A stretch of DNA of 64,000 nucleotides from Ancylostoma caninum (lineage: Eukaryota > Nematoda > Chromadorea > Rhabditida > Ancylostomatidae), in assembly GCA_037903475.1 (NCBI GenBank), contig JBAJFG010000488.1:930001-994000 (forward strand), read 5' to 3'. Numbering within the stretch: the stretch's first letter is position 1; each line of letters starts with the position of its first letter. This document shows, piece after piece, positions 42,801 to 53,076 of the stretch. The notes under the pieces are model-generated. The model did not search any database and was not told where the DNA came from. It saw only the letters and a program-made list of their open reading frames with translations. The translations under genes were made by a program, and so were the position numbers.

Positions 42801-45800
42801 TCGTTTATAAGCCTTAGCAATAGTTCTAACAATTTGGCGAAGAAAGTAGCGCGGAAAACTCAACCGTTCCTAAAATATTATTAGTGAAATGTCCAAGATC
42901 CTGGATCAGCAGGCGTGAGGGCGTTCGATCAAGTTGTGGCGGCAGCAAACCGTTGCTGCCATCTGATTTAGTGGTTAGCCATTCTTTCCTTGTTATTGTA
43001 AAGCTATTTCCTGGCCCTTGACTTTCCTTTTTTGCACTACTTAGCATGAGGAATGTTTTACTTGTTACTTCACAAAAAATGTGACTTAGCACAGAAAATT
43101 TTTTACTTGTTACTCCACAATAAATGTGCTGGTTTAGTTACTTGTATGGTTGATCTTCGCCAGTGTGGCGTTTTCGAATTTTTTTCACTGCTCACAGTTT
43201 GTTTTAGAATTCATTGGTGGTCATCTTGACTGGTCAGACTATCTTTTCCAGAGTTTTTTTCTTCCATGAACTTTAGGAGCGCCGCAAAACATGGCCAAAA
43301 ACCACTTTCGCCCGCAAAACAGCTGACAATGAAGGCAGCGGTATTGACTTTTTTGGATCGGTCCACAACGAGAACAACTCGGCCCAACCTGCTCGAAACC
43401 AATGAACTGAGGGATTCCAGAAAACAGGGATTCGACGGTTTTCACTGTTTTCAGTATTACAACAGTGTTAAGCTCACCCGATTTTCTCGAATTCTACCGA
43501 AATCAGATAGTCGAAAATTTCCGTGGGTGCTGCCTTCAAGATTTCCACTCAAAAACAATCTTTATTAACTTTTATTAGGGTTTCCGAATTATGTATTGTC
43601 TATATTACTGCGTCTTATTTACAACGCTATGGACACAAATTCGGATAGAATACGATTTCCGAGTGAGCAGTTATCATTACTAAGAAGATGTATAGTAGTC
43701 ATATTGATCTATGCTACACATATCTAACAGCTCGTTTGAAGGAAGCGCTGGAACATCTGGTGGGGATTCTCCTGCCTATTCTGATATATGCAGTTCCTGC
43801 CCTGACAGTAAAGCTAGTTGCCCTCATTACACGTTTAGGCTTAGCGAACGCAATTTTGAAAGGGCCACCCCTAGTTATTGAGGGCGTAATGCTGAAAAAA
43901 TCAAGAGCATTAATGTTATTTGCAGTGTCAAGCAGTTTATGTACCATGCAAATATCAAGCATTGTGCGCCTGGATTCTAGGGTTGCTAGTCAAAACGGGC
44001 ATTTCTTATACTTGACTTGGGAATGATGGAATAAGAAGTTTCGCTCTTCTAATGAACAATTTTCTAGTGTAAGCTTCAAACATGAGAACATCTTGTTTAC
44101 GGTAGGGGTTGATGACCGTGGAGCCCCGTTCCAGTATGGGTCTTACATACATTTTAAACGCTAGTAATTACAGGTTTGTATCCTTAGTTGACAGGGCTCT
44201 GAAAATTTGGAAACTACGGGTCATTGCTTTCTCACAGATTTTCTCGAAATGGCCCGAAAAATCAAGAGATTCATTATAATGAAACCCCAAATCTCTAGCT
44301 GATTCTATTAGGGCGTTGCGAAATTAATTGCCGAAGTGGACACACCAGTTCAAAATGTTTTAACTCGGCTCAAACATAATTTATTCATCGCTTCAGCAAC
44401 CGTTCAGGTCAGTAGATCCTCCCTGACAATTCTACGAAGATTGCATGACTCCACTGCTGAAACCGGGATCACAAGGATCGGCAAACTTTTGGAAGGCGAT
44501 TTCAGCATGCTCCAGATCAGCAATCTGCTGCTGTCGCAAAATTGCATCTGGAGCTCGGAAAAAAAAAGACGTACAGTGGGCTAATGGTCTGAGGAATGAG
44601 GTCAATGAGTGAGAGCCTTGATGCCTTACTACATCAGTTTTGTCGTGTGAATTTTGGAGAGTGAGGCTTAACGTTACTTTAGAAAAGGGGGAAATCAGTT
44701 TTTGTCCGCCGCTGCCTACCACATCTATAGCAGATTTGCTGGTATCAACTCGAAATTACAATACCAGGAATCTGATAATAGTGCTTGACTAGGTTGGAGA
44801 AGGCTGCAGTGGATCACACTCTTACAGCGTCACCACACTCCTGACACAACCTCCCTAGTGCGAAGACTTCATTTAGAAAAAGTTGGAGATGGGAGGAAGT
44901 GTCTACCGAAACGAATTCACGTTTCTTTCTATAGTACAGGAACCGAGCTCCATTGATAGCTGTTACGCGGTGTAGAAATGGGTAGTTTTTGAGGCGAGAA
45001 ATTAAGTTAGAAAAGAAGACACAGCGGGTGAGACGCTGGTCATCTGTCGGATCGTGGGATGTTCACTTCCGCACCTTTCTTGTCATGTCGATTAGAGTCA
45101 AATGTTTTGAAACTGTAGCATAGAAAGCCCTCATCCCCGCCCTCGAAGTCCAAATGGTTGGACCCGGATTAGGTTCCACGAATCTTCTCAACGCTTGATC
45201 GTCAGAGAACAACCTGTGGTCACGACCGTGGTTCTTTGGGGATCAAAATCGACGGAAGAAAAATTTGCGACCGAATAGCTCACTGCCCATTTGGAAGGCG
45301 ATTCGAAGCCAAAACAAATGCAAGATTACCGCAAGCATCCGACAAAGAGTGATCGAGTTTGAAGTCATGAAGCATAATCACCCGAAAATCACGTCGGCTC
45401 ATGATTTGTTCGCGACTTCACAAAAACCCTCAGAAAAAAGCTAGCCAGAATATTCAAGCAGCATTCGAAAGAGGAGGAAAAACGCTATCAGGAGGTCACA
45501 TAAATTGGGCTGAAGTTGCTCAAATTGGGCAGAAAAGATTCAAGTGAGCATACCCAAAACGGCTATAAATTTCGCAACAACCTGATACTCTCTTAATGGG
45601 AAATGAAGAAATATTATAAGAAGTTTCAACATTAGAGTCTCCTATTCGAAGATGCAACGTTTTCTCGTTAGACAAGGGAATCACCCAGTTTCTTGACCAT
45701 TGAACTAATTCGTTTATTGTCAGCTGGATGGCAGCTACATCTCCACGACATGAGACTTCATGATAAATTTTCAACTCATCTGCAAACTGTTTACATCTAA

Positions 45801-48800
45801 TTCCATTCTTTTCCAGTATCCCGGGGATGTCGACTGTATATAAATCAAATAGCAAGGGCGATAGAACTCCTCCTTGTGGCACACCGCTAGACACTTCTTT
45901 TACCGAAGAGAATGATGACCTTATTTTTACTTGAGAAGTTCTACCGCTGAGATACTGCAAAATCCGATTTCTAATGTTTTGATGGAACCCAAGCTTTTCA
46001 ATTCTCATAATAAGTCTAGGAATACTTACCCTGTCGAAAGCCTTAGTGAAATGAAAATAGATTACATCGCAACTCCCGCGATTATCCAGTTAGTCCAGTC
46101 ATTAATGCATTCCGAAAGATCTGTTTTTGCTGATCTGCCCTCCACAAAGCCATGTTGATTGCGGGGAATAATTCCGTTAATATAAAGATGATGTTGAATA
46201 TGTTTTTTAATACTCTTTTCAAAAATCCTGCGAAACACCGAAGTGCTACTAACTGGTCTGTAATTCATCGGGTCCGAGGAGGGCTCTTTCTTGAGGACGG
46301 GCGTGACATACGAATGTTTCCAACGACGAGGTATTTCTGAGTAATATATAAAACATATAAGCCAATGGATGATAGATAAAGCTGTGTTCCTTATGAAGTG
46401 GAAATGTATACGGTCAGGAGTTAGGAAGTGAGAACTTGGCCATTTCATCAACTGTTTATAGACTGCAACCGATTGGAAAAACGGAAAATCAGTCATTGGC
46501 TGTTTTACATTGAAGTCTATTGTTGGCATAAGTCCGTCATCAGTTGTGAACACTTTGCATTCATTAGAAAATACCTCTGCTTTTTGAGTATTAGTCACTG
46601 GCATTTCTCCACCACAGCTTAAACTGCCATAATGTGTTCTTTCAGATAGCTTAAATTTTAGATACCCCAGAAAATCCTGCTTTCTACCAGATTTAAGGAA
46701 AAAAATAGAAATAGATATTATTTAGGTACTTGAACATAGTGCGCGTTTACTACCCTGCTAGTGATTGTATGATGAGGAACTCTCACGAGAACGGACATCC
46801 TAAGGAGTTGCGCTTTCTTGTGTGCATTATTCAGAATCCTCGTCCTTCCCCTTTAGTACCCGCCCAAGCCCCTCAAGAACTTACACTCGAAAGTAGTTTT
46901 TTTTGGCAATTTCGCACGGAATCACGTTTATTATTGCGATCAACAGCTCCTACAAGTTTTTTTTTGCATTAAAATCTCAAAAACGATTCTGAGCTGGCAC
47001 GGTGCCTCTAGGTCATCTGAGCAAGAAATGCCGAATTCAACCCCATTATTATGTGTCAGGTAAACAAAACCTTTCATTGTTTCAGGAAAGGGTTTATGAA
47101 CTGAAATAGGTAGGGTGGGGAATGGTACCAACTGAATAAAAATCGAACAAATTTGATTAATCTAACAAATTACTTGGATACCCATCTAAGAAATCGAGCA
47201 ATCCAAAAACAAAGAGCTATAAAGCCCTCCTTTTTTACTCCAAGGATGTATGACTCTTTCCTCTGGACATTCACATTTCCGACTATGTTCGAAATCGCAT
47301 GTTCACATGAACTATGAATGAATGAGAGCTAACCTACTGCACAACGAAAGGCTGCGGTTTCTCTAAAAAGGAAAAATAACAGTTGCAACCAGCTAGCATT
47401 TATGGACACCACCCTGGTCGTCCGGTTAACGCCAGTCTCCAAGGTGTCTTCTCGTGCTTGTCCACTTGCGTTGCTTTCATGAGACATCTTCCTCGCAACA
47501 CTCCTGTCATTCCTCATCAATCAGTACTCCCATTTTTCACACCTTCTCACTTTACCACACCAAACCACCCTTTCCAGAGCTATGCATTGGTTGGCTAACG
47601 TCTTTTCACCTTATATTGGATGCATTGCACACCGCTGGCCCACTCGCTAATCATTTTCTCAAAGTTGTTCTCGTTTTGTTGCTTCCTTCTTCGTCATTGA
47701 ATGTCGTTTCTCAGCATGTTCTCCAGTACGGGGGCTCCGGCACACCCCCAACGAAGCAATAGACCCATCAATTGACGTTCTCTATATCGCCAAATGCCAA
47801 CGCCAAATGCCCACGCGCCGGAGCACTTTGATGGACCCTTTTCTCAGAACCTTCACCACACACAGGCACACCTATCATATACTGCAGACCCGTGTGGTGA
47901 TGGTTTCCCATACTACTGACTGCGTGCGCATCCTCACGCGCCTGTGAATCCGCTTCTAGCATCCCTCCCCCCACTAAAGACAGTGTCTCAGCTCATCGAC
48001 CACGTTCGGGATTTCCACGTCAGTCGAACTTATGCGAGCCGATGAGCACAACTATGTACTCTAAGTTCCAGGGGAATGTCAAAAACCCAACAAGTTTCGG
48101 GTTTCTTTGTCCGAGAAATTCGAAATTCTCGGCCAGCGGACGAGAGGAATCATTCCGCAGCAAGAGCTTGCTGAGGGTGCGACATGTTTTTCCAACACGG
48201 CAGTACCTGATCAGTTGATAATACATAGCCACTGCTCAGAAGTTCATTTTTATGTGCAACCTTAACTTCTCAACTCCACTTTTGTTAGGTTCCTAGGAAG
48301 GAAACTAGTCCGCTCCAATATTGAATTCGGCCTTCGAAATAGGGTCTTCAACCGTTTTTCCATCTACATTTCAAGCACATTATTGGAATCAGCACACCGA
48401 GTAGGATCACCATACACTGCCTTCAACTATGCCGCTGACATTTCTCCCAATCCAACCGCTGTCACCCGTCCATGTGCCTCCTCGTGCTCTCTTTGAAACA
48501 CATCCACCCGCATGTTGCTTTTTGCAAGACTTGATAAACACAGACCTATGTATAAACATCTGGAATGGTTCGTTTTCACTGTTGTGAAAACAAGCGACGA
48601 AAAGTGGACCAAAACACCTGTCATTCAGGGTGGAAACAAAAATTTACACACTCTTTGTACACAACTGGACACGCTGAACATCGTGATGTAGTTAGATTTC
48701 CCCGGCAGTGGCTAGTTTCATTGCACAAACACACACATAAAACGCCAATCAATATCGAGTTTGATTTCCCTTTGATGGAATGGAAATCGGAAGAAATAAT

Positions 48801-50285
48801 ATCTTTCTACAAAAACGCCTACGTTTCCATCCTTCAATCTGTCTGAAAGCACGTTACCTCATTGAAATCCCCAACTCTTGGAATGTGATTCTTTCGGCTC
48901 TTGCCGATGACCTTCCCGGTATGGGAAATGACGACAGCAGCATTCCAGATCACGTCATCCTTTAATTCATCCCTCTCCAGAATCGGTGTAACAATAACAA
49001 TTCCATGTTTGGCAGCGATCTAAACCAATTTTCTTAGTCCGTAAGAAAGGTTCACGGTTAGATTTATAGGGTTTCCAAGTCATTTTCATCAGTGAACAAC
49101 ATGAATAAGAGCAAGAATCTCCTACAAATGTTGGGATGTTCTTTAAGCGCATGACTTCACGATATCAGCCCGCATCCGGTGGACTGGTTTACTTAGTATA
49201 CTTATTTTCAATCCAACCTGTACCACATTCCAATATATCTTATGAATAATGCAGAAAAATATTGCAACAGTGAGCGCCGTAGCTCGCAGACTGTGAATGG
49301 AATGCGTGGTAGACATGAGGTAGTGGTTGTTTGTGAGTAGCCTGTTATGCAATGTAGAAAATAGCGCTGTAGAGTACCTAACTATAAGTCACAAACTATA
49401 GAGGGAATCCCCACCTCAGCAAAGTACTTAATCGTGGGTCCATATTCGGCGGATTCGGCAAATTCCGTCCACGGCAGCCGTTCCCTAGTGCAGAAGGCGA
49501 ACGGCATCACTGGAGACACAAACTTTTGTGAGATTTCTACTCAGCAAGAGATTCTAACAACCTACTGAAAGTCTCCTGCAAGCACACGATGTTTGCTCCT
49601 GCTAGTGCTGCTGCTTCGACCATTCCGCCAACTTTCTTGTGGATCGCATTCTTCTGTTCCTCAATTGGGGCTGTTGTAGGCAGAACGATGGAGTTTTGGA
49701 TGCAGGCCACGCGAACCTGGAAAGAACATGTGTGCTTTGAAGCTTGGCGGCTGTTTCATAGCAACTCGGACACTTTCTACTGTACTAACTACAGTCAATA
49801 ATTTGGCTAGCTAAAGATCCATGCTCGTAATCCAGTTATGAGATTAAATACCGGAAGCCTCATAACGTTTAATGGCGACTACAGTGAACGCCGTTGAAAT
49901 CAATAAAATAAGATTTTCTGATTGGGCTAGTTTATGAAATTAGTAAAGGAGAATTTGATGAAGAACCAAACCTTCCTCGGTGCTCTCAACTGCTCTGGTT
50001 GCGCCGAGATTTCATACCCCTGAATTTCGTAGCCACCTTTCTCAGCCATCTGTCTTGCGTCCGCCGGGATTTTTAGCTCACTGCAAAAACAGGTTCTGCG
50101 GTACTCCTCACCACCAATGATTCACCAACTCACGGATATGCCCTCCCGTAGAGAATGCGGCGCACTTCATCGTAGTCTTTTCCTTGGAGATGAGCCTTCA
50201 ACGAGGCTTCTACACTTTCGAACGCTGGTCCTCCCCCAGTTGCTGGTCCAGATGGTGCGCCAGGTGATGCTTCAGGTGCTGCCAT
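36807..50285 (-). CDS. upb-1: beta-ureidopropionase, copy B (11 exons)
   Basis: Second N-carbamoyl-beta-alanine amidohydrolase gene, upstream of copy A and in the same orientation. Exons 5' to 3': 50285-50134, 50080-49972, 49716-49566, 49509-49415, 49019-48858, 42330-42276, 42204-42090, 42007-41883, 41801-41734, 37203-37117, 36893-36807. They total 1206 nt and encode 401 residues. The 16-residue excess over copy A lies in exon 1, whose start [18 protein letters not shown] is Pro/Gly/Ala-rich. Triad: Glu135 (IVCLQETF), Lys212 ([10 protein letters not shown]) and Cys249 ([13 protein letters not shown]). The loop after Cys is the usual [10 protein letters not shown]. The aromatic pair before MPFAFC is Phe-Met where copy A and vertebrates have Trp-Thr. 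Introns 5 (6.5 kb) and 9 (4.5 kb) are packed with mobile elements; the others are 53-471 nt. This copy looks the more conventional enzyme. The symbol follows the nematode orthologue name, and both copies may be co-orthologues. Confidence 0.95.
37525..37598. repeat. 37-bp direct duplication
   Basis: Two perfect adjacent copies of a 37-bp unit beginning TGTGAAGTTGATGAAGTCCT, within intron 9 of copy B. Confidence 0.9.
38032..38266. mobile_element. MITE family 1, copy b
   Basis: 235 bp with ends AGGGCAATTTATACTGGATG and AGGGCAATTTACACTGGCTG (inward), flanked by ATA at 38029-38031 and 38267-38269. Confidence 0.85.
39235..39440. repeat. TTCGAATA-rich array 1
   Basis: Degenerate tandem words ATTCGAATAATTCGAAA and TTGGAATATTCGATTATTCG. 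The related array at 40440-40630 has a clear 42-bp period in the same orientation. Most units contain overlapping palindromes (TTCGAA, GAATATTC). Confidence 0.8.
40100..40243 (-). mobile_element. MITE family 1, copy c (partial)
   Basis: Only one end is present, reading inward AGGGCAATTTATACTAGATG from 40243, followed by family sequence. The other terminal repeat is missing. Confidence 0.65.
40440..40630. repeat. TTCGAATA-rich array 2, 42-bp period
   Basis: About four units of 42 bp of the type GTTGGAATACTCGGTTATTC, GAATATTGGAATTATTGGAA. Because 42 is a multiple of three it stays open and reads as a 14-residue repeat ([18 protein letters not shown]). This is a repeat artefact, not evidence of a protein. 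Confidence 0.85.
40653..41503 (-). mobile_element. mariner-like transposon, deleted and degenerate
   Basis: Imperfect terminal repeats GTCGAAAGTTCTCGGACAAA (left) and GGTTGAAAGTTCTCGAAAAA (right, inward) are flanked by TA at 40651-40652 and 41504-41505. On the minus strand there are transposase traces: [35 protein letters not shown] (second catalytic Asp) and a C-terminal [11 protein letters not shown] near 40750. At 851 bp it is shorter than a full mariner. Confidence 0.75.
42349..42726. mobile_element. TTAA-flanked MITE family 5, copy b
   Basis: The left end AGGCAGCTCCCACTCAAACT follows TTAA at 42345-42348. The right end near 42726 reads inward CGCAGCACCCTTCAAAATTC. The left TTAA lies only 14 bp from the first base of intron 5's splice acceptor. 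Confidence 0.55.
42763..43535. mobile_element. MITE family 5, copy c
   Basis: The left end AGCAGCACCCACGGAAACTT and right end (inward) AAGGCAGCACCCACGGAAAT form terminal inverted repeats around about 0.77 kb. TTAA precedes the left end; the right flank is degraded (TCAA). The short frames inside have no family features. Confidence 0.65.
43714..46604 (-). pseudogene. CR1/Jockey-like reverse transcriptase pseudogene
   Basis: Reading the minus strand, a 180-codon frame starts near 46604 with [10 protein letters not shown]. It includes [20 protein letters not shown] and [15 protein letters not shown]. After one frameshift near 46070 it continues as [33 protein letters not shown] and [10 protein letters not shown], where the catalytic YADD-type box is degraded to FADE. 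It then breaks at a mariner (44311-45585) and resumes as [32 protein letters not shown], and [17 protein letters not shown] through [12 protein letters not shown] to a stop at 43714. The endonuclease domain is not seen, so the element is 5' truncated. It lies in an intron of copy B in sense orientation. Confidence 0.88.
44311..45585 (+). mobile_element. mariner/Tc1-type transposon, degenerate, inside the CR1-like element
   Basis: Ends GGGCGTTGCGAAATTAATTG and (inward from the right) AGGTTGTTGCGAAATTTATA are imperfect inverted repeats, with TA at 44309-44310 and 45586-45587. The interior (1.27 kb) has only decayed plus-strand coding traces, such as [13 protein letters not shown] near 44870. 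The retrotransposon reading frame continues exactly across it. Confidence 0.78.
46605..47975. other. rest of intron 5 of copy B; no gene seen
   Basis: Short frames only. The first ~120 bp may still belong to the 5' end of the CR1-like remnant. Confidence 0.4.
47976..48426. mobile_element. MITE family 9, copy a
   Basis: Ends near AAAGACAGTGTCTCAGCTCA and, inward from the right, GAAGGCAGTGTATGGTGATC are imperfect inverted repeats. Both halves recur at 52675-53060 in a different arrangement. Confidence 0.55.
48535..48700 (+). repeat. dispersed repeat R3, copy a
   Basis: Contains GACGAAAAGTGGACCAAAAC then ACCTGTCA, GACACGCTG and CGTGATG. It matches the minus strand at 63715-63895. Class unknown. 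Confidence 0.65.
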
Positions 50286-51111
50286 TCTTGCACGATCTTA
50301 AATGTGGAATCTCTCACGTTTGCGGGAATGTACTATCACGGAATTCAGCGATTCAATGGGCGAAACGCGTTGTCGCATTTACTGCTAGAATCCTTCATGA
50401 ATATGAACAGAGTTTCTTTTTCTAAAGACTAAAACCACTAAAAAAGATCCTTTCTAACCAAAAAATATCCTCCCCTCTTCGTTTTTTGGGAACATATCTT
50501 TGTTTTAATAAAAAAATTGAGAGCACTCATAGCACACACGGATTCTCTGATCGCTAGATTATACAGGCATACTCCTAATCTTTCCCAAATTTTCAGACGG
50601 AGGTAACCTCTCTAATGAGATCCATCGATCTACGATGCGAATATGAATATCTCAAAACCCTCGCAACGCACACGAGTATACATTCACAGTCGAACGAATT
50701 TTACTTCTTAGACAACAGTTCATGTGTGTGTATTTGCACTGTGGTTAGATATATGATACATGCTGCACAAGAACAGAATTTCCATTAGAAATAGCCTTTA
50801 TATAAATAATCACTCTCTCATTTCCATTACCGAAGCTAAAGTTACGGTTTCAATGATGCCTCAGTGCTAAGACTTTTTAAATAGTGACTTTTTAGGGAAA
50901 TAGTTTATTTGTACGTGTGTCCTCTCTTATCGTAATTGATATGCTCGCCCTTACTGAAGTGACCGGCATTACTAGTTTTGACGTATGTAAGTTCATTGAC
51001 TAGTTAACTGATAGATTATGTGATAACTGGAGATTATAGTGGACTAGAAGAGATCGTACTTTGTGTGTGTCGGGCGAAAAATGGGAGAACGGACTAGAAG
51101 AGGCTTAACTC
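50286..51111. other. upstream region of copy B; no gene seen
   Basis: AT-rich. No clear promoter motif is recognised. The ATG at 50285 is preceded by GATCGTGCAAGA with no close splice acceptor, unlike copy A. Confidence 0.4.
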
Positions 51112-51779
51112 TGAAGTTCGGTGGCGATACATTGGCGAGAGAATGTGTTTGGCAATACTTTTTAAGGGATAAAATTTTGCATGACAACACATTTTCCCGG
51201 AGAATGAGTTAAGATTCTGTTTGGCAATACAAAAATCTGTGGGTGATTCATTTTACGGGTGCTTGGCAATACGGAATAGCGAGACACGTTCGCGATTATG
51301 TGGGATAACACCTGAGGCAATAACACCACGTGAGCCGACGGCCAAATCGGCCCGACCGGGCCACCCGAGCTACCAAATTTGTGGGCTTGGCCTGCTACCG
51401 GGCGACCAGAGGGAATTGTATGAAGCGCCGGGCAAGCCCATGGCGTGATGCGAACACACCAGGTGAGCCGATTGAATGCTGAAAATAAGCGGGCGACCCG
51501 GGGGTCAATCGTGTGGAATCTAAGGCATGCGAAAAAAATCTTCACTGACGTGTTAGGAAAAGAGATCACCCTGATCACTTTGAGCATGACTCGCGTCGGT
51601 CTTCGAATATAACCAGCCTTCTCTTTGACGATACAACTGGCAAGGTTCGTGTGACGATACAAATCAGAGGTTTGTTTGGCAATACATTTAACGGAGTTCG
51701 TTTGCCTAGAGAGTTGGTAAATCCATCTGCGAGGTTGCCAGATGAACCTCGGCAAGTGTATCACCATGATTATGACTTC
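51112..51779. mobile_element. modular foldback element family 8, copy a
   Basis: Ends TGAAGTTCGGTGGCGATACA and (inward from the right) TGAAGTCATAATCATGGTGA are imperfect inverted repeats. Subterminal modules repeat words such as TTTGGCAATACA, GGCGAGRTTTGTTTGGC and TTTAACGGAGTTCG in inverted orientation on the two sides of a GC-richer core (51300-51520). Relative at 61531-62181. Confidence 0.65.
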
Positions 51780-51855
51780 AGTCGGACCATAAGATCAGCA
51801 CACATTCGCGTCAACACATCTAACCAATTAGTAAAGGCTATTTTCAAACTACTCA

Positions 51856-52672
51856 GAGATTCGGGGCGGCAAACACGGGGCGAACACGTTCTAACAGCAG
51901 TTAGACCGTGGTGTCTTATTTTGTCGCTCCACGAGCTCTGTTGGCCTCGCGAAGGCTGTGACTCAGAGGCTATGAACTGATCTGGTTTGCATGTCTCAGA
52001 CCTAGGATGGCAGCTCAATTTGGGCGCAGGGCTGTTTACGCAGATGAGTGGACGCTCGCTCGAGCTCATCCAAGAATATTCCTGAACGCGTGTGCACTTT
52101 CCGCGCCGGATTTTCAGATCCGCACCGCACCCGCTCGCGTTCGCACCGCACGCATCTCGCCTGACCGATTGTAATGGGCCACGCTTCTACCCAGGCCTCA
52201 GCTGGCCTGACGATTCTCGCACAGATCGCCTTGCCTCCGCCGAAACGGATGCACGAGTGAGCTCTGACGCTCAATCACCGGCTTAGATACACCTCAATAT
52301 GGGCGGGTCGCCACGTGGCAAGGATCAGGTAAAACCCAAGACCTAAAGGGCTGGACTCAGGATGGACTGGAACACCGCAGTAAATCGGGCAGCAGCTAGC
52401 CCCTCAAAGCAGCCAAAGCACGAGGTGTGCTGTTCGCAGCAGTCGGAATGCAACAGTTCTTCCTCATGCAGCAATATTCACTGGACCCTTGGTTTTTTCA
52501 AAAGAAAATTGACTATATTCACACTCTAGTACAAAGCTGATTTTATGGTCATGCTTTGCCTAAATATTATCAAATATATATATATATATATATGTATAAA
52601 ATTTCTACGTCTGTCTTACTACAGCGTGTCGAATAAATAGATGTCGGACTTCCATTTCTTGGGCGTGTGGCT
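51856..52672 (+). repeat. GC-rich dispersed repeat R1, copy b
   Basis: Matches 17327-17985 from CAGAGATTCGGGGCGGC onward. After the shared word GCAGCAAT at about 52475 this copy has about 165 extra bases, including a TA microsatellite (52570-52594). It then resumes with ACTTCCATTTCTTG at about 52650, which is contiguous in copy a. Confidence 0.7.
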
Positions 52673-52674
52673 TA

Positions 52675-53060
52675 AAGGCAGTGTCTCACCTAATTATGGG
52701 CATCGAGATATCAACGGAATCTGGTTCTACTCGCCATGCTGATTCCGTTAGTGTGCTTGAAATGTGGGAAAGCGGTTAAAAACTATTTTGGAAGCCAAAT
52801 TCAATATTGGAGCGGATGAATCTACTTGGTAAGAAGCTAGCAAAAGCGAAAATTTCAAAATTCTTAGCCAAAGAAGCCCGTAACATATGAGGTTCTTGAC
52901 GCTCCACGAAACTTAAAGCCAGTGTCTCAGCTCATTGATCGCGATCGAGATTTCCACGCCGGTCGAACAAATGCGAGTGACTGAGCACAAAGATGTATTT
53001 GAGTTCCGTGAAAACGTCGAAAACCCCCATAAGTTACGGGTTTCTTTGGCCGAGGATTTT
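52675..53060. repeat. MITE family 9 halves, rearranged
   Basis: 52675-52870 matches the right half of 47976-48426 in inverted orientation (GTGTGCTTGAAATGTGGG, CAATATTGGAGCGGATGAAT). 52912-53060 matches its left half directly (CAGTGTCTCAGCTCATTGAT, ACGGGTTTCTTTGGCCGA). Confidence 0.55.
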
Positions 53061-53076
53061 TGAAATTCTCGTGCGC

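Larger units (their letters stand above)
42331..48857 (-). other. intron 5 of copy B, repeat-filled
   Basis: 6.5 kb holding two TTAA-type MITEs, a CR1-like retrotransposon broken by a mariner, and further repeats at 47976-48426 and 48535-48700. The retrotransposon runs in the same direction as the host gene. Confidence 0.8.
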
